A stretch of DNA of 64,000 bases, taken from positions 303,013 to 367,012 of the forward strand of contig VFFE01007656.1 in the NCBI GenBank assembly GCA_008921705.1. Reading direction: 5' to 3'. The position numbers and the translations under genes were made by a program. Shown here one piece after another: positions 48,891-58,727 of the stretch (its first letter is position 1; each line of letters opens with the position of its first letter). Source of the stretch: Burhinus oedicnemus (taxonomy: Eukaryota; Chordata; Aves; Charadriiformes; Burhinidae). The notes beneath the pieces are model-generated. The model had not been told where the DNA came from. It was given only the letters and a program-made list of their open reading frames with translations, and searched no databases.

Positions 48891-51800
48891 CAGAGGAGAA
48901 AGCTAGGCTGGGGATGGGGAGCAGAAGCAGCACTGTGCTCTATGCCCCTTTCTCTGTCCAGCATCTTCCTAGGAGGCCCCTAGGCACTTCTCCTTTCCCA
49001 CACAGGTAAATTTCCCCAAAACGAAGGGGTCTAAAGTTGCTCTGGGAATCAGCTGCCGGTCTGAGGCTTCTAACGCTGCACAACCTGGCATCCACCCCCA
49101 TAGGTACTCCCTTAGATTACCATCTAAGGAGGGGTGGAGGGTGGGAGGTGGTGTGTTACAGGGTAAGGTGTTTAGCAGGTGGAGGAGGGGAGTTTCACCA
49201 TCTGAAGAGGCTTCTTTTCCCAGTTCAAACTGTCTGTCCATGTTAAGTCTCATACGAAGAGCCCGTGGGATGTGGCACCCTTGCAAAGAGGCTAAATACA
49301 GCCCCTCTGGCCACTCACCCTGCAGGTAAGAGATGTAGATCTGCAAGCTCTGAGCTGGGAGCTGAGTTACCTGCCAGGCCTGCCTGATTCAGTTGGCAGA
49401 GATGTTTCTCCTTCCCCCAGGGATAAGTCTCCCCCATAAGCTCAGCAGAGATCAGGTTTGCAGGACATGGTGCAGAAAGCAGCTCTCCCATCCCAGCAGC
49501 TGTGTGGGAAAAAACCTAGCCCCTGCCAAGCGCCAGCAGGATGCATCACTGGCTGCAATGGGAGGCAGTGAGGAGGAGGCTGGAGCAGGCAGCCAAGCAC
49601 TGCTCCCACTCAGTCTGGGGAGCAGATGTAGCAAGCTGAGTGCTCTGTGCCTGTCAACCCCCTCTTCCAGGCCGAGTTGGCTCCTAGTGTCCTTGCTGGC
49701 TCCTACAAAGATTTCCAAATCTCTTGCAGGGAGATTTTAGCGGCCCTGGGCAGGAAGGGCTAGAGGCAGATGGAGACGGTCACCCACTCCTCCAGATGGA
49801 CACCAGACCTCAAGGAGAATTGCTCTGCTCTGGTTGGGCAGGAGAGCTGCACTGCTGGGATCTTGCCTGGTAGTTCCCAGATCCCAGTAGGGTAGAAAGG
49901 CAGCAGTGCCAGATGAAGCAGCGATTTACTGTGGGGGATCTTACACTGTAGTGAATACTCACTGCTGGCAGCCTCCCAGAGAATCTTCCCTTCAAGGTAA
50001 GCCACCATGACAAGCAGGAGGGCACAACATCCCCAGTCTGAGGCACTCTTGTATGGCTGGGTGTGAGCACAGAGCCAGGACTTTCTACTAGCCAGAGCGC
50101 GCAAGCAAGCAGGGAGGAATGGAGGGAAGGGAGGGATGTTCCTGCTGGTAGGTGTGTCAGTGCAGGGACTTTAGCTGATTCCTCACAGGCACTTCCTAGC
50201 CCTGGATCACTCTCTCTTTAGACTGAGGTCTTCAGTCTCTGGGGCTTCTCTGTACCCATGACACAGCCATAAAACAGGTAGAGGCTATCAAGGAGGAGCC
50301 CTGCACACTGCAGGCAAAACACCGTGGCAGAGCTGGAGCTTTGTGCCAGCCAGCTGTCTGCTTTGCTAGGCTAACGCGGCTGCTCAACGCACAGCAGACC
50401 CCAGGCCAGTGCTGCAGCAGGAACCCTGCCTGTCCCTGTTCTCCGTGGCTGTGTGCTTCGTGCAGGAAGGAGGGGAGAACAGTCTCCTCCACCCCTGCTC
50501 TGTACAGCAGTGCCACAAAGCCCAGGGGCTTCGTATCTGGGCCATGCTACATATAGCATCCGTGGGGCCTCGCTGGGCTCCCAGGGGCCATTCTGTCTCT
50601 CCAATCAAGGGCAAAGCTCTTCTGCAGCCTCCCTTTCTTGTCCCTCAAAGATGGGGTGGGAAGGGCCTGGGTTTGGTTTGGTGTACTGAGAAGCATGAAT
50701 CCCTTGCAGCCCTCCTGCCAGCTGGAGCTCTGGGGTCTGGCCAGCCTGCCAGGCAGAGTGGGGACACGGGGCAGGCGCTGTGCTTGTGAGGCGGTTGAGC
50801 GTTCCCATCAGTCAAGCCTAGAGCTGCAATCTCTGCCAGATCAATAGCACCAGTTCTCAGATGCTCTCCCTCACTCCTCCATTCCGTAACTCCCCAGCTC
50901 TAATGGCCTTGCAGAGGATACCAGGGGCCTCTCCCCAGGAGCCCTGCCCTCAGGTCCTAGTGGCCGGGACCTCATGTTACCTCTCCCCAGTAATTAGCAG
51001 TGGGGGAGCAAATGATTGCTGGTAGGGTCTTGTTGCTGTGTGGGCATCCTGCTGTCACGTTTTGAGCAGGACTCAGAGCGTACTGCTGTGCAGTGATTCA
51101 TGAGCAGGAGGGAGAGGCAGAGACGCTCTCTCTTCTTCCTGTGTTGGGGGGTAGGTTGAGGGCAGGGGAGAGATGTTCCTCTTAGGAAGGATGTGCACCC
51201 ACCTTTCTCCTAGAAGAAGGGCGTCCCCTGCAGCAGGATGTCCTTGGGAAAGACCAAGTTTTAATTGCTGCAGCAGCACCGAACACCCGAGTCATGGTCC
51301 CCCCTCAGTGCCTCTGCTCCCAGCGTGCCTCCTGCCGCTACTGGGGATGGTCCTTGAGCAGTGATGCGCCCAACGCACTCCAGAAGAGCAGAAGGACTCC
51401 CCACATTCTCTGGCTTTCTCTCCAGAGAGGAGCTAGGGGCAGTTCAGCTGATCTGAGCTCCTAGGAGTGCTGTCTGTGCCCTGCCTCTGCCTGCTTGTCC
51501 AACTGTCCTGCTGCATCGACCCACGCCTGCTGGTATCTGCACTGCTGTACTGCACTTTGTCTGTTTGGATGCCTCTTGCCCCTGTTTGTGCTTGTCTGCC
51601 TGTGTCTCTGCCTGACGCCTGCCACTGCAAACGCTGCCTGCCTCCCCCTCTGTTTGTCTGTCTGTCATTAGATTTTCTCCTCCCCACCCTTTTCTTTTCC
51701 TTCGGCCACTATCTGGAGGCCTCTGCATTACATGTGACTTGGGGAATGATTTTCTCTGGTTTATGGATGGCAGCCAGACTGCAATCTGCAGTGAAGGGAC

Positions 51801-53363
51801 TATCCAGCTGGAGAACCTCTGCAAGGAGCCTCCTGCAAATACCTAGGCAGGATGCTCGCTGCCAGCACTGCCTAGAAACTGCACAATCACACCTACCTCC
51901 ACAGCACCACCAGATTTAAAGGGAGCTGAAATCTCTTGCAATGGGATTTGGGCGACTGCAGCCTCTAAAAGCCAATCGTTCGAGCTTGAATTCCCTGGTT
52001 GCCTATGACTGCATAGCTGAGGGTGAGGGCGGGGATGTGGAGGAGACACAGCTTGTGGAGATGTGGGGCTAGATGTAAAAGGGACGCGCGTGTGTGTGTG
52101 CAGACGTGTGCACATGGTTACATGTGCTGCCCCACATCACAGCTATGTTTGGATGCAGATCTTGCGCTTGCACTATTTGAACCCTGACAACATGGTAACA
52201 TGCCTCGTGCGTTTGTCTGTCTGTGTTGCATCGATCTGCTTCTAGTTGTGTTAGCGGTGGCTTTCTGTGTCTGTTTGCCACGCCTTTAATCCCATCCTTA
52301 GCCAGCACTGTCAGTCTGTACCATCCTTGGTCACCAGAGTAGTCGTGTTGCTATGCCCATGCAGGTGTGTGTGACTCTGCAGCCCGGGTCCATTCAATAC
52401 CCAGCTGCCACAACAGACGGGGTCAGACCTTTGCTCTCCTCATGGCAGCACACTGGGAACCCTGCTGCACGCTCCCTGGGCATCACAGGCCCGCTGGCCA
52501 GCCTGGGTGTCTGGCCCTGTTTGGGGCAGCAGGCCCGCAGCCCACGTAGTGAGCAAGCAGCCGGCGCCAAGATTTTGTAGAATTAGCAAAACCCCGCCGC
52601 ACAGCCAGCTTGCAAAACTTCAGCACTCAAATGTCACCTGGGATCAGGTTCTGCTGGAGCAGAATATGACTTTTCATATCAACTTTCACAGTGCCAGCCC
52701 TTTTTGCAGAGCCCAGCCAGGGGATTGGGGAGGAGGTGAGGACAGGGCAGGCCATCCTGCATGCCTCTGCTCCTTCCTGGGGTGCCTTGGGACCCAAACC
52801 CCCAGGGAAAGCAACTCCCTGATGCTGCCCTCCTCTCCTGTCATCTCCACCTTGCCTCAAGAGCAGGGAAGAGGTCTTTTGCCAGGCTGCTTTCTGGGTC
52901 CAGAGACATTTTGCCTGTGCAGAAGCAGCTCTGCATCACCACACAGTGATGGGAGCCGGTGAGGAGCAAGCCCTTGTTTGTGTCCTCACGGCCACCAGCC
53001 CTGGGCCTAAAACTTAAGGCTTGTGGCCAGTGGCATCACCGACAGGGCGTCAGCTGTCTCCCTCATCATTCCTGCCACCATTTCCCATGTGGAGACCTGC
53101 GTTGCACGGGTCTTTGGTGACTTGGTGTAGGCTGGCCTCGTTGGGCACCTGAGCATTACACGTTTGGGGAGGGGGAATGCCGCCTCCTTGCTCAGCAAAG
53201 CCCAAGCCAACCTTTTCTTTCCACTTCGGAAGCACCCTCCTTTCCCAGCAAAACAACTCCCACGTTGCCGGGGTGGGGGAGAATGGGGGTTGACAGCTCT
53301 TCTGCACAATGTGATGTTCCCATGGCAATGGGGACCTGTCGCCCTTTCCAGTATGCAGAAAGT

Positions 53364-53387
53364 GGGGGAAGGGCGGGGGGGGGAGGG
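53364..53387 (+). other. G-run cluster, potential G-quadruplex
   Basis: Four G runs (5, 3, 9 and 3 long) separated by one or two bases. Such DNA is often poorly covered by short reads, which fits a contig break soon after. Confidence 0.6.
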
Positions 53388-53502
53388 CGACGAACGGGAA
53401 CCCCCGCACCAGTGCTTGCCCCGGCTGGCCCAAGCTGAGGGGCCGCCCGGGCGCTACACACACCCCCTTGCCCGAGTGGCTTCCTCCCTCCCCACCCCTC
53501 CC

Positions 53503-53761
53503 ATTGCCGGATAAGGGAATACTTTAGAGTTGTAAAGGTATGTAAATGACCTACCAGAAGGCCAGGAAAGACCCCCTAGCAACAGAGCACGAGACCGCAG
53601 ACTATAAGAAGAGGACTCTGGAGGGGGTAAAGCGCGCGCCGTCGGTGGAGTGGGACTCCCGGGCCGCCCAGCGCTGTTTTGCTTGCTGCCGCTTGCTAAA
53701 TAAATACTTCAAATTTTAATTGGCTCTGTCTCTCCTCAATTTGTGAGATCAACTTATAACA
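53503..53761 (+). mobile_element. LTR-C, right portion (displaced)
   Basis: The first 47 bases equal the last 47 bases before the gap at 43,034. The element then runs to CAACTTATAACA and ends at target site GTATG (53,762-53,766), the partner of GTATG at 42,750-42,754. It has an AATAAA at 53,699-53,704 and a weak ACTATAAGAA TATA-like site upstream. Its 3' half aligns with LTR-B read on its own strand. The two portions add up to about 490 bp without internal retroviral sequence, so this is one solo LTR split by assembly order. Confidence 0.85.
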
Positions 53762-54782
53762 GTATGTAGCTTCTGATTCTGAACATGCTCAAGCTCTCTA
53801 AAGCTACATGGAGGTATTTCTTCCACTAAACATAGGTGAGGGGGCATTTACTTTCTCAATAAGGACTTAAAGTTGCAGAGGTTTATTCTTTATGCATTGC
53901 CTTTACTTCTTTTTTTCTAGGAGCGGTATATGGCTGTACAGTTTTTCAGTTGTCCATACCAGAGAAAAAGGCCTCTAAACTGAGCGTGCTAAGCTTGTGC
54001 CAGCATCTGGTGTCCCTGCTATGCCCTGGGTAATATGAAGGGTTTGGAATAAACCCACTGTTTGGTGAGAGTGACAGCTTTGATGTGAAACTCCTGGGAA
54101 GAGGTTTTGGTGGCACTTAAAGGCGTAAACGGGCAGCTGTTGCAATATTGAAGTTGAATCTGGCACAGAGCAGCTAGTGCAGAATGGACAGCACTGCCGA
54201 GCGTGGCTGTGGTACCCATCACACTGCTCTCCATGGGGGTCTCGCCACTGATGTCCTCCTTTCAAGCCATTTTGTTTCGATGCTTGTGGTTACAGAGCAG
54301 ACGGTAATTACGCGCTGTGCTGTTGTACCTCGATGAAGTCCTCAAAGTGAGAAGGGTGCTATTCCGTTTCTTGTTATCTACACTGTGCTACCAGGCCAAA
54401 CTTTAAAACGTACTAGAAATAGAAGTGCCTCAGCTTGTTCAGTCACTGATGTTTTAGATAAGCAGAAATAGCTCAGAAAGATGACAAGACCATGATGGGG
54501 AGCTATCTTCTTTCCAACATACAAACCAAAAACTGCGTTTAAGGTTTATCTTCCTACGGAAATGGTGGTGACAGGGTGAAACTTACAGTTAAGGAAGATT
54601 TTGTGGTCAGCTTATGGGTGCAAACAACAAAGTGCACTCAATCAAAAGGCAGTCCTCAGATTTGACTATGGAGGAAATATATTTTATTGACATATTTCAG
54701 AAGAATTCAAAGTTCACCTTGGAGTTAGTTTCCTAAGTTTAAGGTTACTAACAGCATTGTATGAATTAGGCTTATGCTAAAT
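53762..54782. repeat. Duplicated locus 2, copy A, right flank (probably misplaced)
   Basis: Near-identical to 45,900-46,925 and cut off by the gap at 54,783. It has in-frame stops where copy B has an open frame, and no gene. Since copy B shows that this sequence is followed by 46,926 onward, its position next to THY1 exon 1 is unlikely to be real. Confidence 0.85.
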
Positions 54783-54802
54783 NNNNNNNNNNNNNNNNNN
54801 NN
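54783..54802. other. Assembly gap (20 N)
   Basis: A nominal gap directly before the THY1 CpG island. The 5' end of exon 1 may be lost here. Confidence 0.98.
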
Positions 54803-54982
54803 GGGCCGGGGGCCGAGCCTGCGTGACGCCGCCCGGCACTTGATTTGCCGGGTCCGCCCGCCCGGCCTTTCCCAAACTGCGGGAGCGCCGCGCCGCCCAC
54901 AGCCCCGCCGGGCAGCAGCAGCGCCGGGCGGCAGCGGACAGCGCCGGCAGTCCCGCGGGCAGCACCGGACAGCGGCGGGCAG
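54803..54982 (+). other. THY1: THY1 exon 1, non-coding (5' end cut by gap)
   Basis: The proposed exon ends GGCGGGCAG with a GTAGGC donor at 54,983. Vertebrate THY1 has a separate 5' untranslated exon in a CpG island upstream of the exon with the start codon, and this is the only such island before the coding exons. The start is unknown. The exon is inferred from context; no transcript evidence is available. Confidence 0.5.
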
Positions 54983-55420
54983 GTAGGCACGGCTCCGCCC
55001 GCCCCGGGCAGCCCCGCCGGAGGAGCGGAGGAGGAGGAAGGCGGGGGGCGGGGGGTGGTTATCGGCGGCCGGAAGGGGCGCGAGGAGCCGGGGGAGCCTC
55101 TTGCCCCTGCCCGGGTGGCGGAATGCTCTGTCCGCCCCCGGCCGCCGGGGAGAGGCCGGTTCTGGAGGGCGGCGGTCAGCGAGGGAGACGCGCTGGGGTT
55201 GGGGTTTTTTGGGTTTTTTTCCGCGTTGGTGCTGGTGCCCCCCGCCCCCCTCCCCGCCCCGAGGATCGGGACTGCGGCATTCCCTCCGTGGGCACGCCCG
55301 TGCGCACACACGCACCCGGCGGCTCCCACGCGCTGCCGCACGCGTGCCCGGTCCCTGCCGGGGGGCAGTTCGCACCCCGACCCCTCCTGCCCCTCGCACA
55401 CACGCGCTGCATACTCGGGA
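54803..55420 (+). promoter_or_regulatory. THY1: CpG island at the THY1 5' end
   Basis: More than 600 bases of CpG-dense sequence cover the proposed non-coding exon 1 and the start of intron 1. It contains a TGACG half-CRE-like site (54,823) and GC boxes, and no TATA box. Mammalian Thy-1 promoters are likewise TATA-less and GC-rich, so the type fits. The start site itself cannot be placed because the left edge is a gap. The long ORFs here (up to 242 aa, both strands) result from the high GC content. Confidence 0.7.
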
Positions 55421-57334
55421 GCCCCCACGCACCCCCCTTTTTGCTGGCAGCCGCCCCCGAGCACAGCCAGGTTCCTGGGGCTCTTGGTTTCTCTCAGCAC
55501 ATCAGTCTGTCTCTCTTCTTCCCCTCTGCCATCCCCACAGCCCGTTTGTTACCCTTAGCTTGTCACGGTGGTGATGGTACTACCGTGGCAGGGCCCCAAG
55601 CAGGTGGTACAGACTGTGCCAGAAAGCTTTGCTCTGCAAGGGCTGGAGTCCCTCTAATGCCACCATCCTCCTGAGTCCTGTCCCTGGGATCATGCAGGAA
55701 TGAGAGTCACCTGGCTAGCTCTGCTCCCGGCACCACTGTCAGGAGGAGAGGAGGGGTACAAGGGATCCAAGGGCTCATGAACCCAGAGGCTAGAAGACCT
55801 GAGCGCTTTTGCACATAGATGGGAGGAAGCCCCTCTCTCTGGGAGCTTATTTGCACTGATTTTCTGGAGGAAAGCCTGGCAGTGACCTAGATAGTATCCC
55901 AGGACATTCAAAGAGGAGTGGGTCAGAGCCGGGAAATGACAAAGCGAGAGACAGGGGCCAGTTTTTAGGAACCCAGAGGAGGCTAGGTCTCCTCCATCAT
56001 GGCTTTGCCTCCATTTGTAACCTCTTGGTTGTCAAGACCAGACAGAAAGGAATTTTCCTTCCTGGCCAGTGTTCAGAGCTGCGGATATAGAGATCTTTCA
56101 CAACTTCTGTGTGAGCAAATGGTTTTGGTATTTCCTTCTAGAATGTTATATGAAAGACCCAAAAAATGCTAAAAAGAATCCCGCTGGCTGCGGCACAGGT
56201 AGTTCCTAGCTCTTCCCTGGATGCTTAGCTAGGCTCAGAGGGAGCAAACTGGGCGTCTGCTCTCCCCTCTGCCAGCCTGGAATCCCAAAGGGGTGGTAAT
56301 TCACCTCCCCTTCTTGGACCTGGCCCCACATCCCCAGCCTGGAGGACCTGGAGGAGCAGAGCGCTCTGTGTGTCCTTCAGCCTCAGCATTTGCTTTGCTG
56401 CTCCCCCACCCTCTCTCTCCATTCCGCATGTCTGCGGCTAGATTCCCCATGCGGATGCTTGGCTGGGCTGCAAACCTTTAATTGATTCCTCTCGGCCCGA
56501 TTGGACTGTCAGCAGCCTGGGGGTTTTGACGGCACATCCCGGGCCCCTGACCCACACAGACTAGGAGGCAGCCTGAAGAGACCAGCACCGGGCCAGGGAC
56601 CCAGGGGGTGGACTCTGCCACCCCAAAACCCTCCCACCCTGTAGCCAGGCAGGATCAGCTCAGCCCCTGGACACTTGGAGCCATCCTTCGGCAGTCTTGG
56701 CTCCCTGTCCAGCTGCCATGTCCCTCCTTCTTGCTGCTTTTGGCCCCTTTCCCTCACTGCATCGCAATGAGTCATCTTTGCTGAGCTCACCCGCTGGAGC
56801 TGCAGGCAGGCTGGCAGGCCTGGCACCCGCCGGCACCAAGGAGGGTCCCTCACCTGGCAGCACGCTCCCCATGAGCCGCAGACCTCTGGCCATGATGTGC
56901 AGGCACCGGGGTGCATCCTGATTTCTCCTGCCCGTCCCTTGACCGGGCACCCAGCCTGGGCACAGTGGAGAAGGAGGGGAGAGCAGTGCACGCAGGCCTC
57001 GCCGCAGGCAGCTGCAGATCTGTGCCACGCTCATTTAATGTCTGGTGTGGGGCATCCAGACAGGGAAAAGAGAGTGTGGTTGGCATTGCCTGGGGATAGG
57101 GAAAGGTGATGCTGGCCAGATACACAGTCCCTGATTCCCTAGCTTGTTGCAGGGCCAGCCGGTCCTTGTACAGTGGATCAGACATCATGATGAGGAGCAC
57201 GCTACAGAGCATCATTTGTGTGAGAAGAGGCAGCCTGCCTGCCTGTGCCATGTGTGCCCGTGTTTGCACCACCGAGCACCTGCATCTGTGTGCCAGGGCA
57301 GTGGCCTGGCTAACCACCTCTGTCTCTCTCCCAG
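54983..57334 (+). other. THY1: THY1 intron 1
   Basis: A 2.35 kb intron between the donor at 54,983 and the acceptor TCTCTCTCCCAG ending at 57,334 (a second AG at 57,351-57,352 is possible). It has GC-rich proximal sequence and an AT-richer motif block near 56.47 kb (CTTTAATTGATTCC). Mouse Thy-1 has regulatory elements in its first introns; nothing equivalent can be proven here. Confidence 0.5.
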
Positions 57335-57421
57335 CCCAGGCTCCCCTCCCAGTGGCAGCCACCGCGGGGCACCTCAGCGCAGAGATGAACCCCACCGTTG
57401 GCATCGCTGTCATCCTGACAG
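57335..57421 (+). other. THY1: THY1 exon 2: 5' UTR end, start codon and most of the signal peptide
   Basis: The ATG at 57,385 lies in CAGAGATGAAC context. Twelve codons follow before a phase-1 donor, CTGACAG/GTACAG, at 57,421/57,422. The exon encodes the first 12 residues plus one base of Val13. Intron 2 is only 136 bp (57,422-57,557). Confidence 0.9.
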
Positions 57422-58679
57422 GTACAGCCTGCAGACACACATCCCCTCCCTGGTTTCGGGTGAGCTTGGCCCAGAGCAGCCAGGCAAGGGCTAGGAGGCT
57501 GCGTGGGCATCCCCAGTGCTCGCTGTTCCCTGTCCAACCCCTGCTTGCCTTTCCCAGTCCTCCAGGCTGCCCACTGCCAGATGATCAAGGACCTGAGTGC
57601 CTGCCTGCTGGGCCAGAGCCTCCGGGTGGACTGCCGTTATGAGAACAAAACCAGCAACCCCCTGACTTACGAGTTCAGCATCACCAAGGACAACAGGAAG
57701 CACGTCATCCACAGCACCATCAGTGTCTCTGAGAACATCTACCGGAACCGAGCCAACGTCACCATGCACAAGAACCTGGTGTGCCTCTACCTGCAGAGCT
57801 TCACCACCAGTGATGAGGGTGTCTACATGTGCGAGCTGAAGGCCACTAACGACTACACTGGCAACCAGATAAAGAACATCACTGTCATCAAAGGTGAGAC
57901 GGGCAGCAGTGCCTCACCTCAGCCCCTCCTTCCCACCTGCTCCTTGGCTTAGCAGGGCCAGCAGAGAAAACCACAAGCCCCTATGGCATCCCCAAACCCT
58001 TCCTGAGCCCCATAAATCTTTCCCAACCTTACATGTCCTTCCTACTGCAAGCAGAGCAGTCAGCCCCACAGATGGCCTCACTCTGCCCCATCTCAAACTG
58101 TTTACCCCTGCCTCTTGTGGGCCCTGCCTCGGGTGCATTGCCTGGGTGTCCTCCCATAGGTTATGCTTCATAGTCAGTCCCAGCAGAGGGCACAAGTCTG
58201 CTGGTGAAGGACTGACGAGGTATGTGGTCCAGAGCGGGAGCGCAGTGGGGATTTTCCACACTTAGGCCCTGCAGGAGCACTCCTCCAGTTGCAGAGCCCT
58301 TCGTCTTACGTGGTGCCTATCGCCTTGTCACCTCAGTCAGGCACAGGCAGGGTCATGCTTCCCAGGGTGTCTGTGCACCCAAAAGCTACATGGGCACAAG
58401 GTGGGAGGGGAAACAGGCAAGGGGCCAGGATGGGACTTGCTGCATTTCTGTGGCAGAGAAAATGCAAGAAGCTGAGTCCCAGTACCCCTTATAACCCAGC
58501 CTTATCCCTGTTCCCAAGGGATTTCATTGCGGCTCTTCTCTCCCTCCCCATTCCCTGTCCTCACAGACAAACTGGAGAAATGTGCCGGCTTCAGCCTCTT
58601 GATCCAGAACACTTCGTGGCTCCTTCTGCTTCTCCTTTCCCTGCCTCTCCTGCAAGCCGTGGACTTCGTGTCCCTGTGA
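57385..58679 (+). CDS. THY1: Thy-1 membrane glycoprotein (CD90), three coding exons
   Basis: The coding parts are 57,385-57,421, 57,558-57,893 and 58,567-58,679, with GT-AG introns all in phase 1. They total 486 bases, giving 161 residues. Residues 1-19 are a signal peptide (cleaved after AAHC, leaving Gln20). Residues 20-130 are one Ig V-like domain. Cys28-Cys130 and Cys38-Cys104 match the two disulfides of Thy-1, and SDEGVYMC is the typical Ig strand-F motif. N-glycosylation sequons are at Asn42 (NKT), Asn79 (NVT) and Asn119 (NIT). Cys130 is the expected GPI attachment site, followed by a tail with a six-leucine run that is removed on anchoring. The protein is a GPI-anchored outer-leaflet glycoprotein of neurons, fibroblasts and thymic cells that acts in cell adhesion and signalling. 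Length and motifs match bird Thy-1. Two differences from mammals: the mammalian integrin-binding RLD reads RVD (35-37), and Cys88 is an extra cysteine. The frame is intact. Confidence 0.97.
57558..57893 (+). CDS. THY1: THY1 exon 3: Ig V-like domain
   Basis: The acceptor TTGCCTTTCCCAG precedes 57,558 and the donor AAAG/GTGAG follows 57,893. It encodes residues 13 (completed) to 124 plus one base of Asp125: the end of the signal peptide and nearly the whole Ig domain, including Cys28, Cys38, Cys88 and Cys104 and three N-glycosylation sites. Confidence 0.95.
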
Positions 58680-58692
58680 ATGGAAAAGCGCG

Positions 58693-58727
58693 CACACACA
58701 CACACACATACACGCACACACACACAC
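58693..58727. repeat. Interrupted (CA)n microsatellite in the THY1 3' UTR
   Basis: CA dinucleotides interrupted by TA and CG, starting about 13 bases after the THY1 stop codon. Confidence 0.92.

Larger units (their letters stand above)
46926..53502. other. Single-copy intergenic DNA leading to the THY1 promoter side
   Basis: No exon is supported. The composition is mixed, with runs of GT (52,088-52,101), CTGCCTGTCTGT-type pyrimidine/GT-rich sequence (51.46-51.68 kb), and a strong rise in G+C from about 53.16 kb, including the G-run cluster at 53,364-53,387. An AT-rich candidate element at 48.74 kb is listed separately. The right boundary is an abrupt, probably artificial junction with LTR-C. 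Confidence 0.6.

Noticed and set aside
42755..53761. A full-length provirus between the two LTR-C pieces
   Set aside because: The DNA between them is copy B and single-copy intergenic sequence with no gag, pol or env-like frame. The pieces overlap as one LTR, not as two LTRs.
54725..55574. Several 150-240 aa ORFs on both strands at the CpG island
   Set aside because: Stop codons are rare in CpG-dense sequence, some frames run through the N gap, and the region is better explained as THY1 exon 1 and intron 1.
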